From positions 1-35,827 of the forward strand of contig JAPPNV010000443.1 of the NCBI GenBank assembly GCA_028818565.1: 35,827 bases of DNA, read 5' to 3'. Below, piece after piece: positions 28,131-35,827 of this stretch. This DNA comes from Rhodospirillales bacterium. Lineage in GTDB: Bacteria; Pseudomonadota; Alphaproteobacteria; UBA828. The position numbers and the translations under genes were made by a program. Each line of letters opens with the position of its first letter. Positions within the stretch are counted from its first letter, which is position 1. Below the pieces are notes generated by a model. The model was not told the origin of the DNA, searched no databases, and saw only the letters and a program-made list of their open reading frames with translations.

Positions 28131-29438
28131 CTAAAACGCTTCGATCCGGATCATGCGCGGCGGCTCCAGCACCGGTTCGAGGCGGTCGATGGCGGCGAGT
28201 GCGCTCACCACCGCCGCCTCCTGCGCCTCGTGGGTGGTGAGCACCACGGGCACCAGCTCGCCGGGGTTCCGTCCGCGCTGCAGCATGGCCTCCACGGAGA
28301 CCTGCTCGTCGCGCAGGCAGGCGGCGATGCCGGCGATCACGCCCGGCTTGTCCACCACCATCAGGCGAATGTAGTAGGCGCCGACGTGGCGGTCCATGGG
28401 CTTCGCCGCGGGCCGGGCCGTGCCCGCAGCGGCGGCGGGGAAGGCCGGCATGATCTGCCCGCGCGCGATATCCACGAGGTCGGCGACCACTGCCGATGCG
28501 GTCGGCCCGGCACCGGCGCCGGGGCCTTCGAACAGCGCGCTGCCGATCCGGTCGCCCTCCGCCACAACGGCGTTGAAGACGCCGTCCACGCGGGCGATGG
28601 GCGCCGTCTCGCGGATCATGCAGGGATGCACGCGTTGAGTGACCGCTATCTCGTCGGCGCGGGCGATTCCCAGGAGCTTGACCCGGTAGCCGAGCTCGAT
28701 GGCGAAGCCGATGTCGAGCGCGCTGACGTGGCGAATGCCCTCGACGTGCACGGCGTCGAAGTCGACCGGGCAGCCGAACACGACGCTGGTGAGAATCGCG
28801 AGCTTGTGCGCGGCGTCGATCCCGTCGATGTCGGTGGAGGGATCGGCCTCAGCGTAGCCCAGCTCCTGTGCTTCCCGCAGCACGGAGTCGAAATCGCGCG
28901 CCTGGCCGGCCTGCACGGATTCGTGCATCGCCGTCATGATGTAGTTGCAGGTGCCGTTCAGGATGCCGTAGACGCCGCCGATCCGGTTGCCCGCGAGGCC
29001 CTCGCGCAGCGCCTTGACGATGGGGATGCCGCCGGCGACCGCGGCCTCGTAGCCGAGGTGGCGCTCCGCCTGCAGGGCGGCGTCGGCGAGCGCCGCGCCG
29101 TGATGGGCGAGCAGGGCCTTGTTGGCGGTCACCAGGTGCTTGCCGTTGGCGAAGGCGGCCTCGGAGAGTGCCCGCGCGATCCCCTCCGAGCCGCCGATCA
29201 GCTCGACCACGACATCGACGGCGGGGTGGGCGGCAAGCTCCCGGGCATCGTCCCGCCAGTCGAGACCGTCGAGCGAGACCCCCCGATCCTTGCCCCTGTC
29301 GCGCGATGAGACCGCAACCGCCTCGATCCGCCGCCCCGTGCGTTGCTCCAGCAGCGCGGCATTGTCGCGCAGCAGCGCGAGCACGCCGCAGCCGACCGTG
29401 CCCAGCCCGGCGATGCCGATTCGTAGCGGCTCAGGCAT
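28131..29438 (-). CDS. hom: homoserine dehydrogenase
   Basis: IGIAGLGTVGCGVL, VTANKALLAHHG, GGIPIVKALREGLAGNRIGGVYGILNGTCNYI, C-terminal ACT-like domain. Confidence 0.96.
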   Translation of the reverse strand: MPEPLRIGIAGLGTVGCGVLALLRDNAALLEQRTGRRIEAVAVSSRDRGKDRGVSLDGLDWRDDARELAAHPAVDVVVELIGGSEGIARALSEAAFANGKHLVTANKALLAHHGAALADAALQAERHLGYEAAVAGGIPIVKALREGLAGNRIGGVYGILNGTCNYIMTAMHESVQAGQARDFDSVLREAQELGYAEADPSTDIDGIDAAHKLAILTSVVFGCPVDFDAVHVEGIRHVSALDIGFAIELGYRVKLLGIARADEIAVTQRVHPCMIRETAPIARVDGVFNAVVAEGDRIGSALFEGPGAGAGPTASAVVADLVDIARGQIMPAFPAAAAGTARPAAKPMDRHVGAYYIRLMVVDKPGVIAGIAACLRDEQVSVEAMLQRGRNPGELVPVVLTTHEAQEAAVVSALAAIDRLEPVLEPPRMIRIEAF

Positions 29439-29635
29439 AGGGGTGTTCTTCTTTCGGGTTGGTTCTTGGCGTCGGGTGAGCGCGGGCGGTCGATGTCCGG
29501 CCGCCCGGTATACCGCGAGTGCGACGGGTCACGACAGGGGAGGGGTCCCGGAGAGCCGCTTGGGAAGCGAATGGTGCGGCACGCCGGCGGCTGCCGGCGC
29601 GCCGTTTGTGCGGGCGAGCGAGACGCCTGGCAGGA

Positions 29636-30022
29636 TCATCCGCCGTTCGTCGGTGCAGGCTCCGTCGGCTCCTCCGCCGGCTTGTACACCGCCCGGACCT
29701 GCATCATCGACTCTTCCGAATCCACGCGCGCACGAAGCTCCTCGGCCGTGTGCTGCGCCTTCTCGCGGTCCGCCACGAGGCCGGCCGTCAGCTGGACGCG
29801 CTCATCCGCGCTCGAAACGGCAGGCGTCTCTGTCGGCACTTCGCTGAGGGAGCGATAGGAGTCGTCGGCGGACACGCCATCGCTGCCGAAGATTTCGTCG
29901 TCGTCCTCGACATAGCTGAACAGGTCGCCGATGTAGTCGGTCGTGTCCTCGATCGCCGTGCATCCGGTCACGAGGAGGCCGAGAGCGACCGGCCCGATCG
30001 CGAGGAGCGCCAGCGGCCTCAT
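29636..30022 (-). CDS. small predicted lipoprotein of unknown function
   Basis: MRPLALLAIGPVALGLLVTGC lipobox-like signal sequence, acidic mature region; start at 30022 or 30076 uncertain. Confidence 0.6.
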   Translation of the reverse strand: MRPLALLAIGPVALGLLVTGCTAIEDTTDYIGDLFSYVEDDDEIFGSDGVSADDSYRSLSEVPTETPAVSSADERVQLTAGLVADREKAQHTAEELRARVDSEESMMQVRAVYKPAEEPTEPAPTNGG

Positions 30023-30234
30023 TCGCTGCCGCCTGAGAGTGCGCGTGATCCTCTGTTGGCCCTGGGAATCCTGCATGGGGCGTTCTCCTGGTTGGCTGGC
30101 AATGCCCTGCAACCGCCAGCATTGAGATCGGTTCGACTCGTCAGTAGCATATACGCAATTCCGATCATTCGCATTTGGCGGGTGGCGGCCGGCAGGCGCG
30201 CTCGTCAAACCACTCCACACGGACCCGGCTCACG

Positions 30235-32028
30235 ATGCCTGACGACTCCCCCGCCGCAGACGCGACGGAACACGACACGGCCGACCAACTTGCCGCCATT
30301 GCGCAGCAGAGCCAGCGAATCGCAGCGCGCTTCCTGAGCGGGCAGGGCGCGTCCGGCGCCGGGATGGCTACCGACCCGCTCAACCTGAGCGCTGCCCTGG
30401 GGGCGATGGCGCGGAGCCTGGCCGACGACCCCTCGCCGCTGATCGACGCTCAGATCAAGTGGTGGGACGGCTATCTCAGGCTATGGCAGCAGGGCGCGCA
30501 GCGGCTTGGAGGCGAAGAGCCGGCCGAGCCAGTGGCCGTGCCCGAGCCCGACGACCGGCGCTTTCGCGATCCTGCCTGGACCGAGAGCTGGGTCTTCGAT
30601 CACCTGAAGCAGTCGTACCTGCTGACCGCCGCCTGCATGCAGTCGGCGGTGGGGAACCTGAGCGGCCTCGACGAGAGGGACGCTGCCAAGCTCGCCTTCT
30701 ACACGCGCCAATTCGTCGATGCGCTCGCGCCGACCAATTTCCTCGCCACCAACCCGGCGGCACTCAGGGAGACCGCCGAGACCAGCGGCGAAAACTTGTT
30801 AAGGGGCCTGCGCAACGTGCTCGACGACCTGGAGCGCAACGAGGGCCGGTTCGCGCCGCGCATGTCGGACGAGGACCACTTCACCCTGGGCGAGACCATC
30901 GCCACGACGCCCGGAAAGGTGGTGTTCCAGAACGAGCTGATGCAGCTGATCCAGTACGCGCCGAGCACAGAGACGGTATTTCGCCGGCCGCTCCTCATCG
31001 TGCCGCCCTGGATCAACAAGTATTACGTGCTCGATCTCAGGCCGAAGAACTCGTTCGTCAGGTGGGCGCTTTCCAAGGGCTATACGGTCTTCGTGATCTC
31101 ATGGGTCAACCCGGACGAGCGCCTCGCTGAGAAGACCTTCGAGGATTACATGGTCGAGGGCCCGCTGGCGGCGCTGGATGCGATCGAGCAGGCGACGGGC
31201 GAGCGCGATGTCGCGGCGATCGGCTACTGCCTGGGCGGCACGCTGACGGCGGCGACGCTGGCTTACCTGGCGGCGCGGGGCGACAAGCGGATCAGGAGCG
31301 CGACCTTCTTCGCCTCCCTCGTCGATTTCGCCGAGCCCGGCGAGCTCGGCGTCTTCATCGACGATGCCCAGCTCGAGTCGCTGGAGGCCATGATGGCGGA
31401 GCAGGGCTATCTCGACGGCCGTCACATGGCGACGACCTTCAACATGCTGCGGGCCAACGACCTGATCTGGTCATTCGTGGTCAACAACTACCTGCTCGGC
31501 CGCGAGCCGCTGCCCTTCGACCTGCTCTTCTGGAACGCGGATTCGACCCGGATGCCGGTGGCGATGCACGGCTACTACCTGCGCAAGATGTATCAGGAGA
31601 ACCTGCTGACGCAGCCGGAGGGCCTGAGCCTCGCCGGCGTGCCGATCGACCTCGGCCGCATCGACATCCCGACCTATATCGTGGCGACGCGGGAGGACCA
31701 CATCGCGCCGTGGCAGTCCTGCTTCGCCGCCTGCGGGCTCTACCGGGGGCAGCGCCGCTTCGTGCTCGGCGCCTCCGGCCATATCGCCGGCATCATCAAC
31801 CCGCCGGCGGCCGGCAAGTACGGCTATTGGACCGGCCCGGTCCTCGAGTCGCAGGACGCCGACGCGTGGCTCACCGCCGCCGAGCACCGCGAGGGCTCGT
31901 GGTGGGACGACTGGCACGCCTGGCAGCGCCGCCGCGCCGGCGGCAAGAAGGTGCCGGCGCGGTCGCCCGGCGACGGTGCGCTCAGGCCGATCGAGGACGC
32001 ACCGGGCGTCTACGTCCTGGCCGGGTAG
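30235..32028 (+). CDS. phaC: class I-type poly(3-hydroxyalkanoate) synthase
   Basis: Lipase-like box GYCLGG, catalytic Asp context REDHIAPW and His context GASGHIAGIINPP; start at 30235 (MPDDSPAAD). Confidence 0.95.
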   Translation: MPDDSPAADATEHDTADQLAAIAQQSQRIAARFLSGQGASGAGMATDPLNLSAALGAMARSLADDPSPLIDAQIKWWDGYLRLWQQGAQRLGGEEPAEPVAVPEPDDRRFRDPAWTESWVFDHLKQSYLLTAACMQSAVGNLSGLDERDAAKLAFYTRQFVDALAPTNFLATNPAALRETAETSGENLLRGLRNVLDDLERNEGRFAPRMSDEDHFTLGETIATTPGKVVFQNELMQLIQYAPSTETVFRRPLLIVPPWINKYYVLDLRPKNSFVRWALSKGYTVFVISWVNPDERLAEKTFEDYMVEGPLAALDAIEQATGERDVAAIGYCLGGTLTAATLAYLAARGDKRIRSATFFASLVDFAEPGELGVFIDDAQLESLEAMMAEQGYLDGRHMATTFNMLRANDLIWSFVVNNYLLGREPLPFDLLFWNADSTRMPVAMHGYYLRKMYQENLLTQPEGLSLAGVPIDLGRIDIPTYIVATREDHIAPWQSCFAACGLYRGQRRFVLGASGHIAGIINPPAAGKYGYWTGPVLESQDADAWLTAAEHREGSWWDDWHAWQRRRAGGKKVPARSPGDGALRPIEDAPGVYVLAG

Positions 32029-32575
32029 CCTCAGCCGCCCGCAGCGGCGGGCCCGAGGATGCCCGGTATTCGCCGGCGCGGTTGGCGTAGCGCCGGGCGA
32101 TGGTGGTGATGGTCTCGCGCTCGGCGTTGCTCACCGTGCGCACCGCCTTCGCCGGCCGGCCCATCCACATCTCGCCGCTCTTGACCCGCTTGCCCGGCGT
32201 CACCAGCGCGCCGGCGGCGACCCACGCGCCGGTCTCCACCACCGCAAAGTCCATCACGGTGGCGCCCATGCCGATCATGCAGGCGTCCTCCAGGATGCAC
32301 GCGTGCAGCAGGCACATGTGGCCCACGACCACGTCGTCTCCGATCAGCGTGGGGCCGTCGGCGGTGGCGGTGTGAATGATCGTGCCGTCCTGGACGTTGC
32401 TGCGCGCGCCCATGCGGATGTAGTTCACGTCGCCCCGCAGCACGCAATTGAACCAGATGCTCGACTTCTCTCCGAGGATGACGTCGCCGATCACGGTGCT
32501 GCCGGCTGCGACGAAGGCGCTCGGCGCCACCTGCGGCCAGCGGTGCCGATAGGGGAGCAGCAGACCGGCGGACAT
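31982..32575 (-). CDS. gamma-carbonic anhydrase family protein (left-handed beta-helix)
   Basis: VLRGDVNYIRMGARSNVQDGTIIHT, VVGHMCLLHACILEDACMIGMGATVMD; start at 32575. Confidence 0.93.
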   Translation of the reverse strand: MSAGLLLPYRHRWPQVAPSAFVAAGSTVIGDVILGEKSSIWFNCVLRGDVNYIRMGARSNVQDGTIIHTATADGPTLIGDDVVVGHMCLLHACILEDACMIGMGATVMDFAVVETGAWVAAGALVTPGKRVKSGEMWMGRPAKAVRTVSNAERETITTIARRYANRAGEYRASSGPPLRAAEATRPGRRRPVRPRSA

Positions 32576-32589
32576 GGGCTCTGCTCCCG

Positions 32590-33648
32590 CTAGGGGAAGA
32601 GCGGCGCCTGCTCGAGCCCCGTCGTCTCCGGCAGGGCGTGCATCAGGTTCATGTTCTGGATCGCCTGGCCGGAGGCGCCCTTGACCAGATTGTCGATGGC
32701 CGAGATCAGGATCGCGCGCCCCTCGATCCGGTCGTCGAAGACGCCGATGAGGCAGTGGTTGGAGCCCCGCACGTGGCGTGTCGCCGGCGCAGCGCCCGCA
32801 GGCAATACGCGCACGAACGGCTCGTCCACGTAGCGTCGGGTGAGGGCATCGCGCAACGCGTCGGAACCCGCACGGCTGCGCACGTATATCGTCGCCAGAA
32901 TGCCCCGGTTCATGGGCATGAGGTGGGGCGTGAAGTTGACCCGCACCGGCGCGCCGGCTGCCGCCGAGAGCCCCTGCTCGATCTCGGGCGCGTGGCGGTG
33001 GGCGGCAATGCCGTAGGCGTGCACGCCCTCCCCGACCTCGGCGAAAAGGCTCCCCTGCTTGGCCTCGCGCCCGGCGCCGGAGACCCCCGACTTGGCGTCG
33101 ATGATGATGTCGTCGCCTTCGATCAGCCCTTCCTCGAGCAGCGGCGCCAGCGGTAACTGCGCGGAGGTCGGGTAGCAGCCGGGGTTCGCCACGAGGCGGG
33201 CGCTGCGGACCTCCTCGCGTGCGAGCTCGGTCAGTCCGTAGACCGCCTCGGCCTGTAGCGCGACGGCGCCGTGCGCCCGCCCGTACCATTCTGCATAGAC
33301 CTCCGGGTCCGCGAGCCGGAAGTCGGCCGAGAGGTCCACGACCTTCAGATGGCGGGGCAAAGCGGCAACGACCTCCTGCGTGGTGCCGTGGGGCAAACAG
33401 CAGAACACCGCATCGAGCGCGTCCCAGGCGGCATCGTCGATCTTGACGAGGTCCGGGAAGCCCGCGCCGTCGAGATGGGGAAAGACCGCGCCGAGGCTCT
33501 GGCCCGCGCGCCGTTCGGCGGTCAGCAGGCCGACCGAGAAGCCGTCGTGATGCGCCAGCAGGCGCAGCAGCTCGCCGCCGGTATAGCCGCTCGCGCCGAG
33601 CACGCCGACGCGCGCCGTGTTGCCCGTGCCTGAGGAGGAGGGGCTCAT
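32590..33648 (-). CDS. argC: N-acetyl-gamma-glutamyl-phosphate reductase
   Basis: VGVLGASGYTGGELLRLLAHH, LVANPGCYPTSAQLPLAPLL, VNFTPHLMPMNRGILATIYV. Confidence 0.95.
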   Translation of the reverse strand: MSPSSSGTGNTARVGVLGASGYTGGELLRLLAHHDGFSVGLLTAERRAGQSLGAVFPHLDGAGFPDLVKIDDAAWDALDAVFCCLPHGTTQEVVAALPRHLKVVDLSADFRLADPEVYAEWYGRAHGAVALQAEAVYGLTELAREEVRSARLVANPGCYPTSAQLPLAPLLEEGLIEGDDIIIDAKSGVSGAGREAKQGSLFAEVGEGVHAYGIAAHRHAPEIEQGLSAAAGAPVRVNFTPHLMPMNRGILATIYVRSRAGSDALRDALTRRYVDEPFVRVLPAGAAPATRHVRGSNHCLIGVFDDRIEGRAILISAIDNLVKGASGQAIQNMNLMHALPETTGLEQAPLFP

Positions 33649-33705
33649 GGGAAGCCTATTTCGATCGCGAGAGCCGGAGGTAAAGGCGCGCCGGCGACGC
33701 CTGGC

Positions 33706-34188
33706 CTAACGTTTGGAGAACTGGAAGCTTCGGCGGGCCTTGCGCTTGCCGTACTTCTTGCGCTCCACGACGCGGCTGTCGCGGGTGAGGAAGCCGCCGG
33801 ACTTGAGCATCTTGCGCAGCTCCGGCTCGCGTGCCGCGAGCGCCCGGCTGATGCCGTGACGCAGCGCCCCGGCCTGGCCCGAAAGGCCGCCGCCCTTGAC
33901 CGTGCAGATGACGTCGTACTGGGTGCGGCGCCCGACCAGCTCCGCCGGCTGGTTGATGATCATCCTTAGCGCCGGCCGGGCGAAATAGTTCTCCACCGGG
34001 CGCTTGTTGACCGTGATCGTGCCGATTCCCGGCCGCAGCCACACGCGTGCCACCGCGTCCTTGCGCTTACCGGTCGAGTAGGTGCGGCCCAGGCGGTCGA
34101 TCTGCGGCTCGGGCTCGATGTCGGCGTCGGGCAGAGCGACTTCGCCGAGCTCGGCAAGGCTGGTCAGGGTCTTCGGCTCGTCAACCAC
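33706..34188 (-). CDS. rpsI: 30S ribosomal protein S9
   Basis: [66 protein letters not shown]. Confidence 0.98.
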   Translation of the reverse strand: MVDEPKTLTSLAELGEVALPDADIEPEPQIDRLGRTYSTGKRKDAVARVWLRPGIGTITVNKRPVENYFARPALRMIINQPAELVGRRTQYDVICTVKGGGLSGQAGALRHGISRALAAREPELRKMLKSGGFLTRDSRVVERKKYGKRKARRSFQFSKR

Positions 34189-34654
34189 GGAGCGTGCTCC
34201 TCGCGTTCTTCGGATTCATCGCGGCGATATCGAGGGGCTCCGGCTGCTGCGCCTCGTGCGGATGGTCCGGGCCGGCATAGACCTTGAGGTTCGCCATCTG
34301 CTGGCGGCCCAGGGGGCCCTTGGGGATCATCCGCTGCACCGCCTTGATCACCACCTCCTCGGGCTTCTTGCCGCCGAGAATGCGTCCGGCCGTGCGGGTC
34401 TTGAGGCCGCCGGGATACCCGGTGTGGTGATGGTAGAGCTTGTCTTCCCGCTTGCGTCCGGTGAGCCGCACCTTCCCGGCATTGACGATGATGATGTTGT
34501 CGCCGCAATCCATGTGCGGGGTGTAGCTCGGCTTGTGCTTGCCGCGCAGACGGGTCGCGACGATGCTGGCGAGCCGGCCGAGGACGAGGTCCTCGGCGTC
34601 CACCAGCATCCACTTCTTCTCGATTGTGGCAGGCGTGGCCGAGAAGGTTTTCAT
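34181..34654 (-). CDS. rplM: 50S ribosomal protein L13
   Basis: [56 protein letters not shown]; start at 34654. Confidence 0.98.
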   Translation of the reverse strand: MKTFSATPATIEKKWMLVDAEDLVLGRLASIVATRLRGKHKPSYTPHMDCGDNIIIVNAGKVRLTGRKREDKLYHHHTGYPGGLKTRTAGRILGGKKPEEVVIKAVQRMIPKGPLGRQQMANLKVYAGPDHPHEAQQPEPLDIAAMNPKNARSTLRG

Positions 34655-34729
34655 TTCGCTCACGACAATGGGATGTGACAAAACGACGCGCGGCCTCGTT
34701 CGGCTCTCGCCGGCCCGCGCGCCGCCGGG

Positions 34730-34757
34730 AGTATGCCACAGGACTTTGCCCAGTCAA
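34730..34757 (-). promoter_or_regulatory. predicted sigma70-type promoter for rplM-rpsI
   Basis: Minus strand TTGACT-N16-CATACT upstream of rplM. Confidence 0.5.
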
Positions 34758-34819
34758 CGGCAGCGTTGCGGGGTGATGCGTGGCACTATCGCGCGGATCG
34801 AAGAGGGAGTTTTGGGACC

Positions 34820-35632
34820 ATGTCCGATGTAGCGGGGAAGGTAGCACTCATCACCGGCGGCGGCACCGGAATCGGCAAGGGCGTCGCGCTGCTCTTCGCG
34901 CGAGAGGGTATGAAACTGGCCCTCAACGGGCTGGAGCGTGCCCCGACTGCGGATAACCAGTACGAGACGAAGCACATCGGCGGCTACTCCGCGGCGCAGG
35001 CCGTGGCCGACGAGATCGGCGGCGACGCCATCGCCATCGATGCGGACGTGGCCGACGCCGCTGCGGTCGAGGCCATGTTCGCGCAAACGGTCGAGCGCTT
35101 CGGCCGGGTCGATGTCGTGGTCAACGCGGCCGGCGTGATCACCGCCCGCCCGATCGCCGAGATGAGCGAGGCGGAGTGGGACAACATCATGGATGTGAAC
35201 GCCAAGGGCACGTTCCTCGTGAACAAGGCGGCGGTCATCCGGATGCGCGCGCAGGGCGACGGCGGGCGCATCGTCAACATCTCCTCGGTCGCCGGAAAGT
35301 TCGGCACCGCGACGCTCTCGCACTACTGTGCGTCCAAGTTCGCGGTCATCGGCTTCTCGAACGCGCTGGCGAAGGAGGTCGCGCGCGAGGGCATCACGGT
35401 CAACTGCATCTGCCCCGGCATCGTGGGCACGCAGATGTGGACGCTGCTCAACGTCGCCTTCGGGGAATCGGGGGAGACGCCGGAGCAGACCTACGCACGC
35501 TTCATCGAAGGCTACATTCCACAGGGCGTTCCGCAGACCGAGGAAGACATGGCCGAGCTCGCGCTCTATCTCGTGCGTGCCCCCCATGTCACCGGGCAGG
35601 CCATCAACCTGGACGGCGGCGCCGCCTTGTAG
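34820..35632 (+). CDS. SDR family NAD(P)-dependent oxidoreductase
   Basis: ALITGGGTGIGKGVA, VVNAAGV, YCASKFAV, PGIVGTQMW, C-terminal GQAINLDGGAAL. Confidence 0.94.
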   Translation: MSDVAGKVALITGGGTGIGKGVALLFAREGMKLALNGLERAPTADNQYETKHIGGYSAAQAVADEIGGDAIAIDADVADAAAVEAMFAQTVERFGRVDVVVNAAGVITARPIAEMSEAEWDNIMDVNAKGTFLVNKAAVIRMRAQGDGGRIVNISSVAGKFGTATLSHYCASKFAVIGFSNALAKEVAREGITVNCICPGIVGTQMWTLLNVAFGESGETPEQTYARFIEGYIPQGVPQTEEDMAELALYLVRAPHVTGQAINLDGGAAL

Positions 35633-35662
35633 CGTTTCCGTTTCGCACGGAAACGCTACAAG
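35626..35662 (+). terminator. perfect 16-bp stem-loop overlapping the SDR stop codon
   Basis: CTTGTAGCGTTTCCGT-TTCGC-ACGGAAACGCTACAAG followed by AATTTT; terminator or REP-like element. Confidence 0.6.
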
Positions 35663-35777
35663 AATTTTCGCTCACGGCAGCCGGCCTGCGGCCGGCGCCT
35701 CCGCGAGGGCGCCGCATAAGCGGCGGGCTGCAGTCGCGGCCTGTCGCGCGTCCGTCAAAGTCGGACGCGCTCTAGAA

Positions 35778-35827
35778 TCACGAGCCGCGGATCAGGTCGG
35801 CGGCCTTCTCCGCGATCATGATGACCG
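35778..35827 (-). CDS. C-terminal end of a GMC family oxidoreductase (rest outside window)
   Basis: Minus strand reads ...VIMIAEKAADLIRGS*, the typical GMC/choline dehydrogenase C-terminus (compare TIMVAEKGADHVRGLI of the gene at 3201). Confidence 0.7.
   Translation of the reverse strand, partial: VIMIAEKAADLIRGS

Noticed and set aside
1-35827. CRISPR arrays, rRNA genes or additional tRNAs
   Set aside because: No regularly spaced direct repeats, rRNA segments or further cloverleaf sequences were recognised by eye.

Overview
GC-rich chromosomal window, probably alphaproteobacterial (inference from gene content: an NDUFS4-type complex I subunit and recJ-glpX-hom, rplM-rpsI-argC and phaC neighbourhoods). 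Main blocks, left to right. (1) 3' end of a DUF3179-like gene and a D-2-hydroxyacid dehydrogenase. (2) A ~12.9 kb co-directional minus-strand catabolic cluster, 14909 down to 2013: lacI, CoA-transferase, enoyl-CoA hydratase, sugar-type ABC importer (SBP, 2 permeases, ATPase), GMC oxidoreductase with a Cys4 motif, SDR, second GMC oxidoreductase, DUF993 aldolase-like protein. Two GGATCGATCC palindromes lie upstream of lacI. (3) A decayed Mu-like transposition module (MuA C-terminus with an in-frame amber codon, frameshifted MuB). (4) NDUFS4-like, SMP-30, RraA-like and glutamine-amidotransferase genes. (5) A UbiD decarboxylase translationally coupled to an aromatic amino-acid lyase homologue whose MIO-forming Ala-Ser-Gly position reads Gly-Pro-Gly, with an ornithine-cyclodeaminase family gene upstream. 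(6) An AT-richer HNH-like gene beside tRNA-Glu(TTC). (7) Housekeeping genes recJ, glpX, hom, phaC, gamma-carbonic anhydrase, argC, rpsI, rplM, then an SDR, a hairpin-dense intergenic region and the 3' end of another GMC oxidoreductase. The strongest lead is the MIO-less lyase/UbiD pair; second are the lacI-controlled catabolic cluster and its predicted operators. No database search was run; all family calls come from reading motifs.
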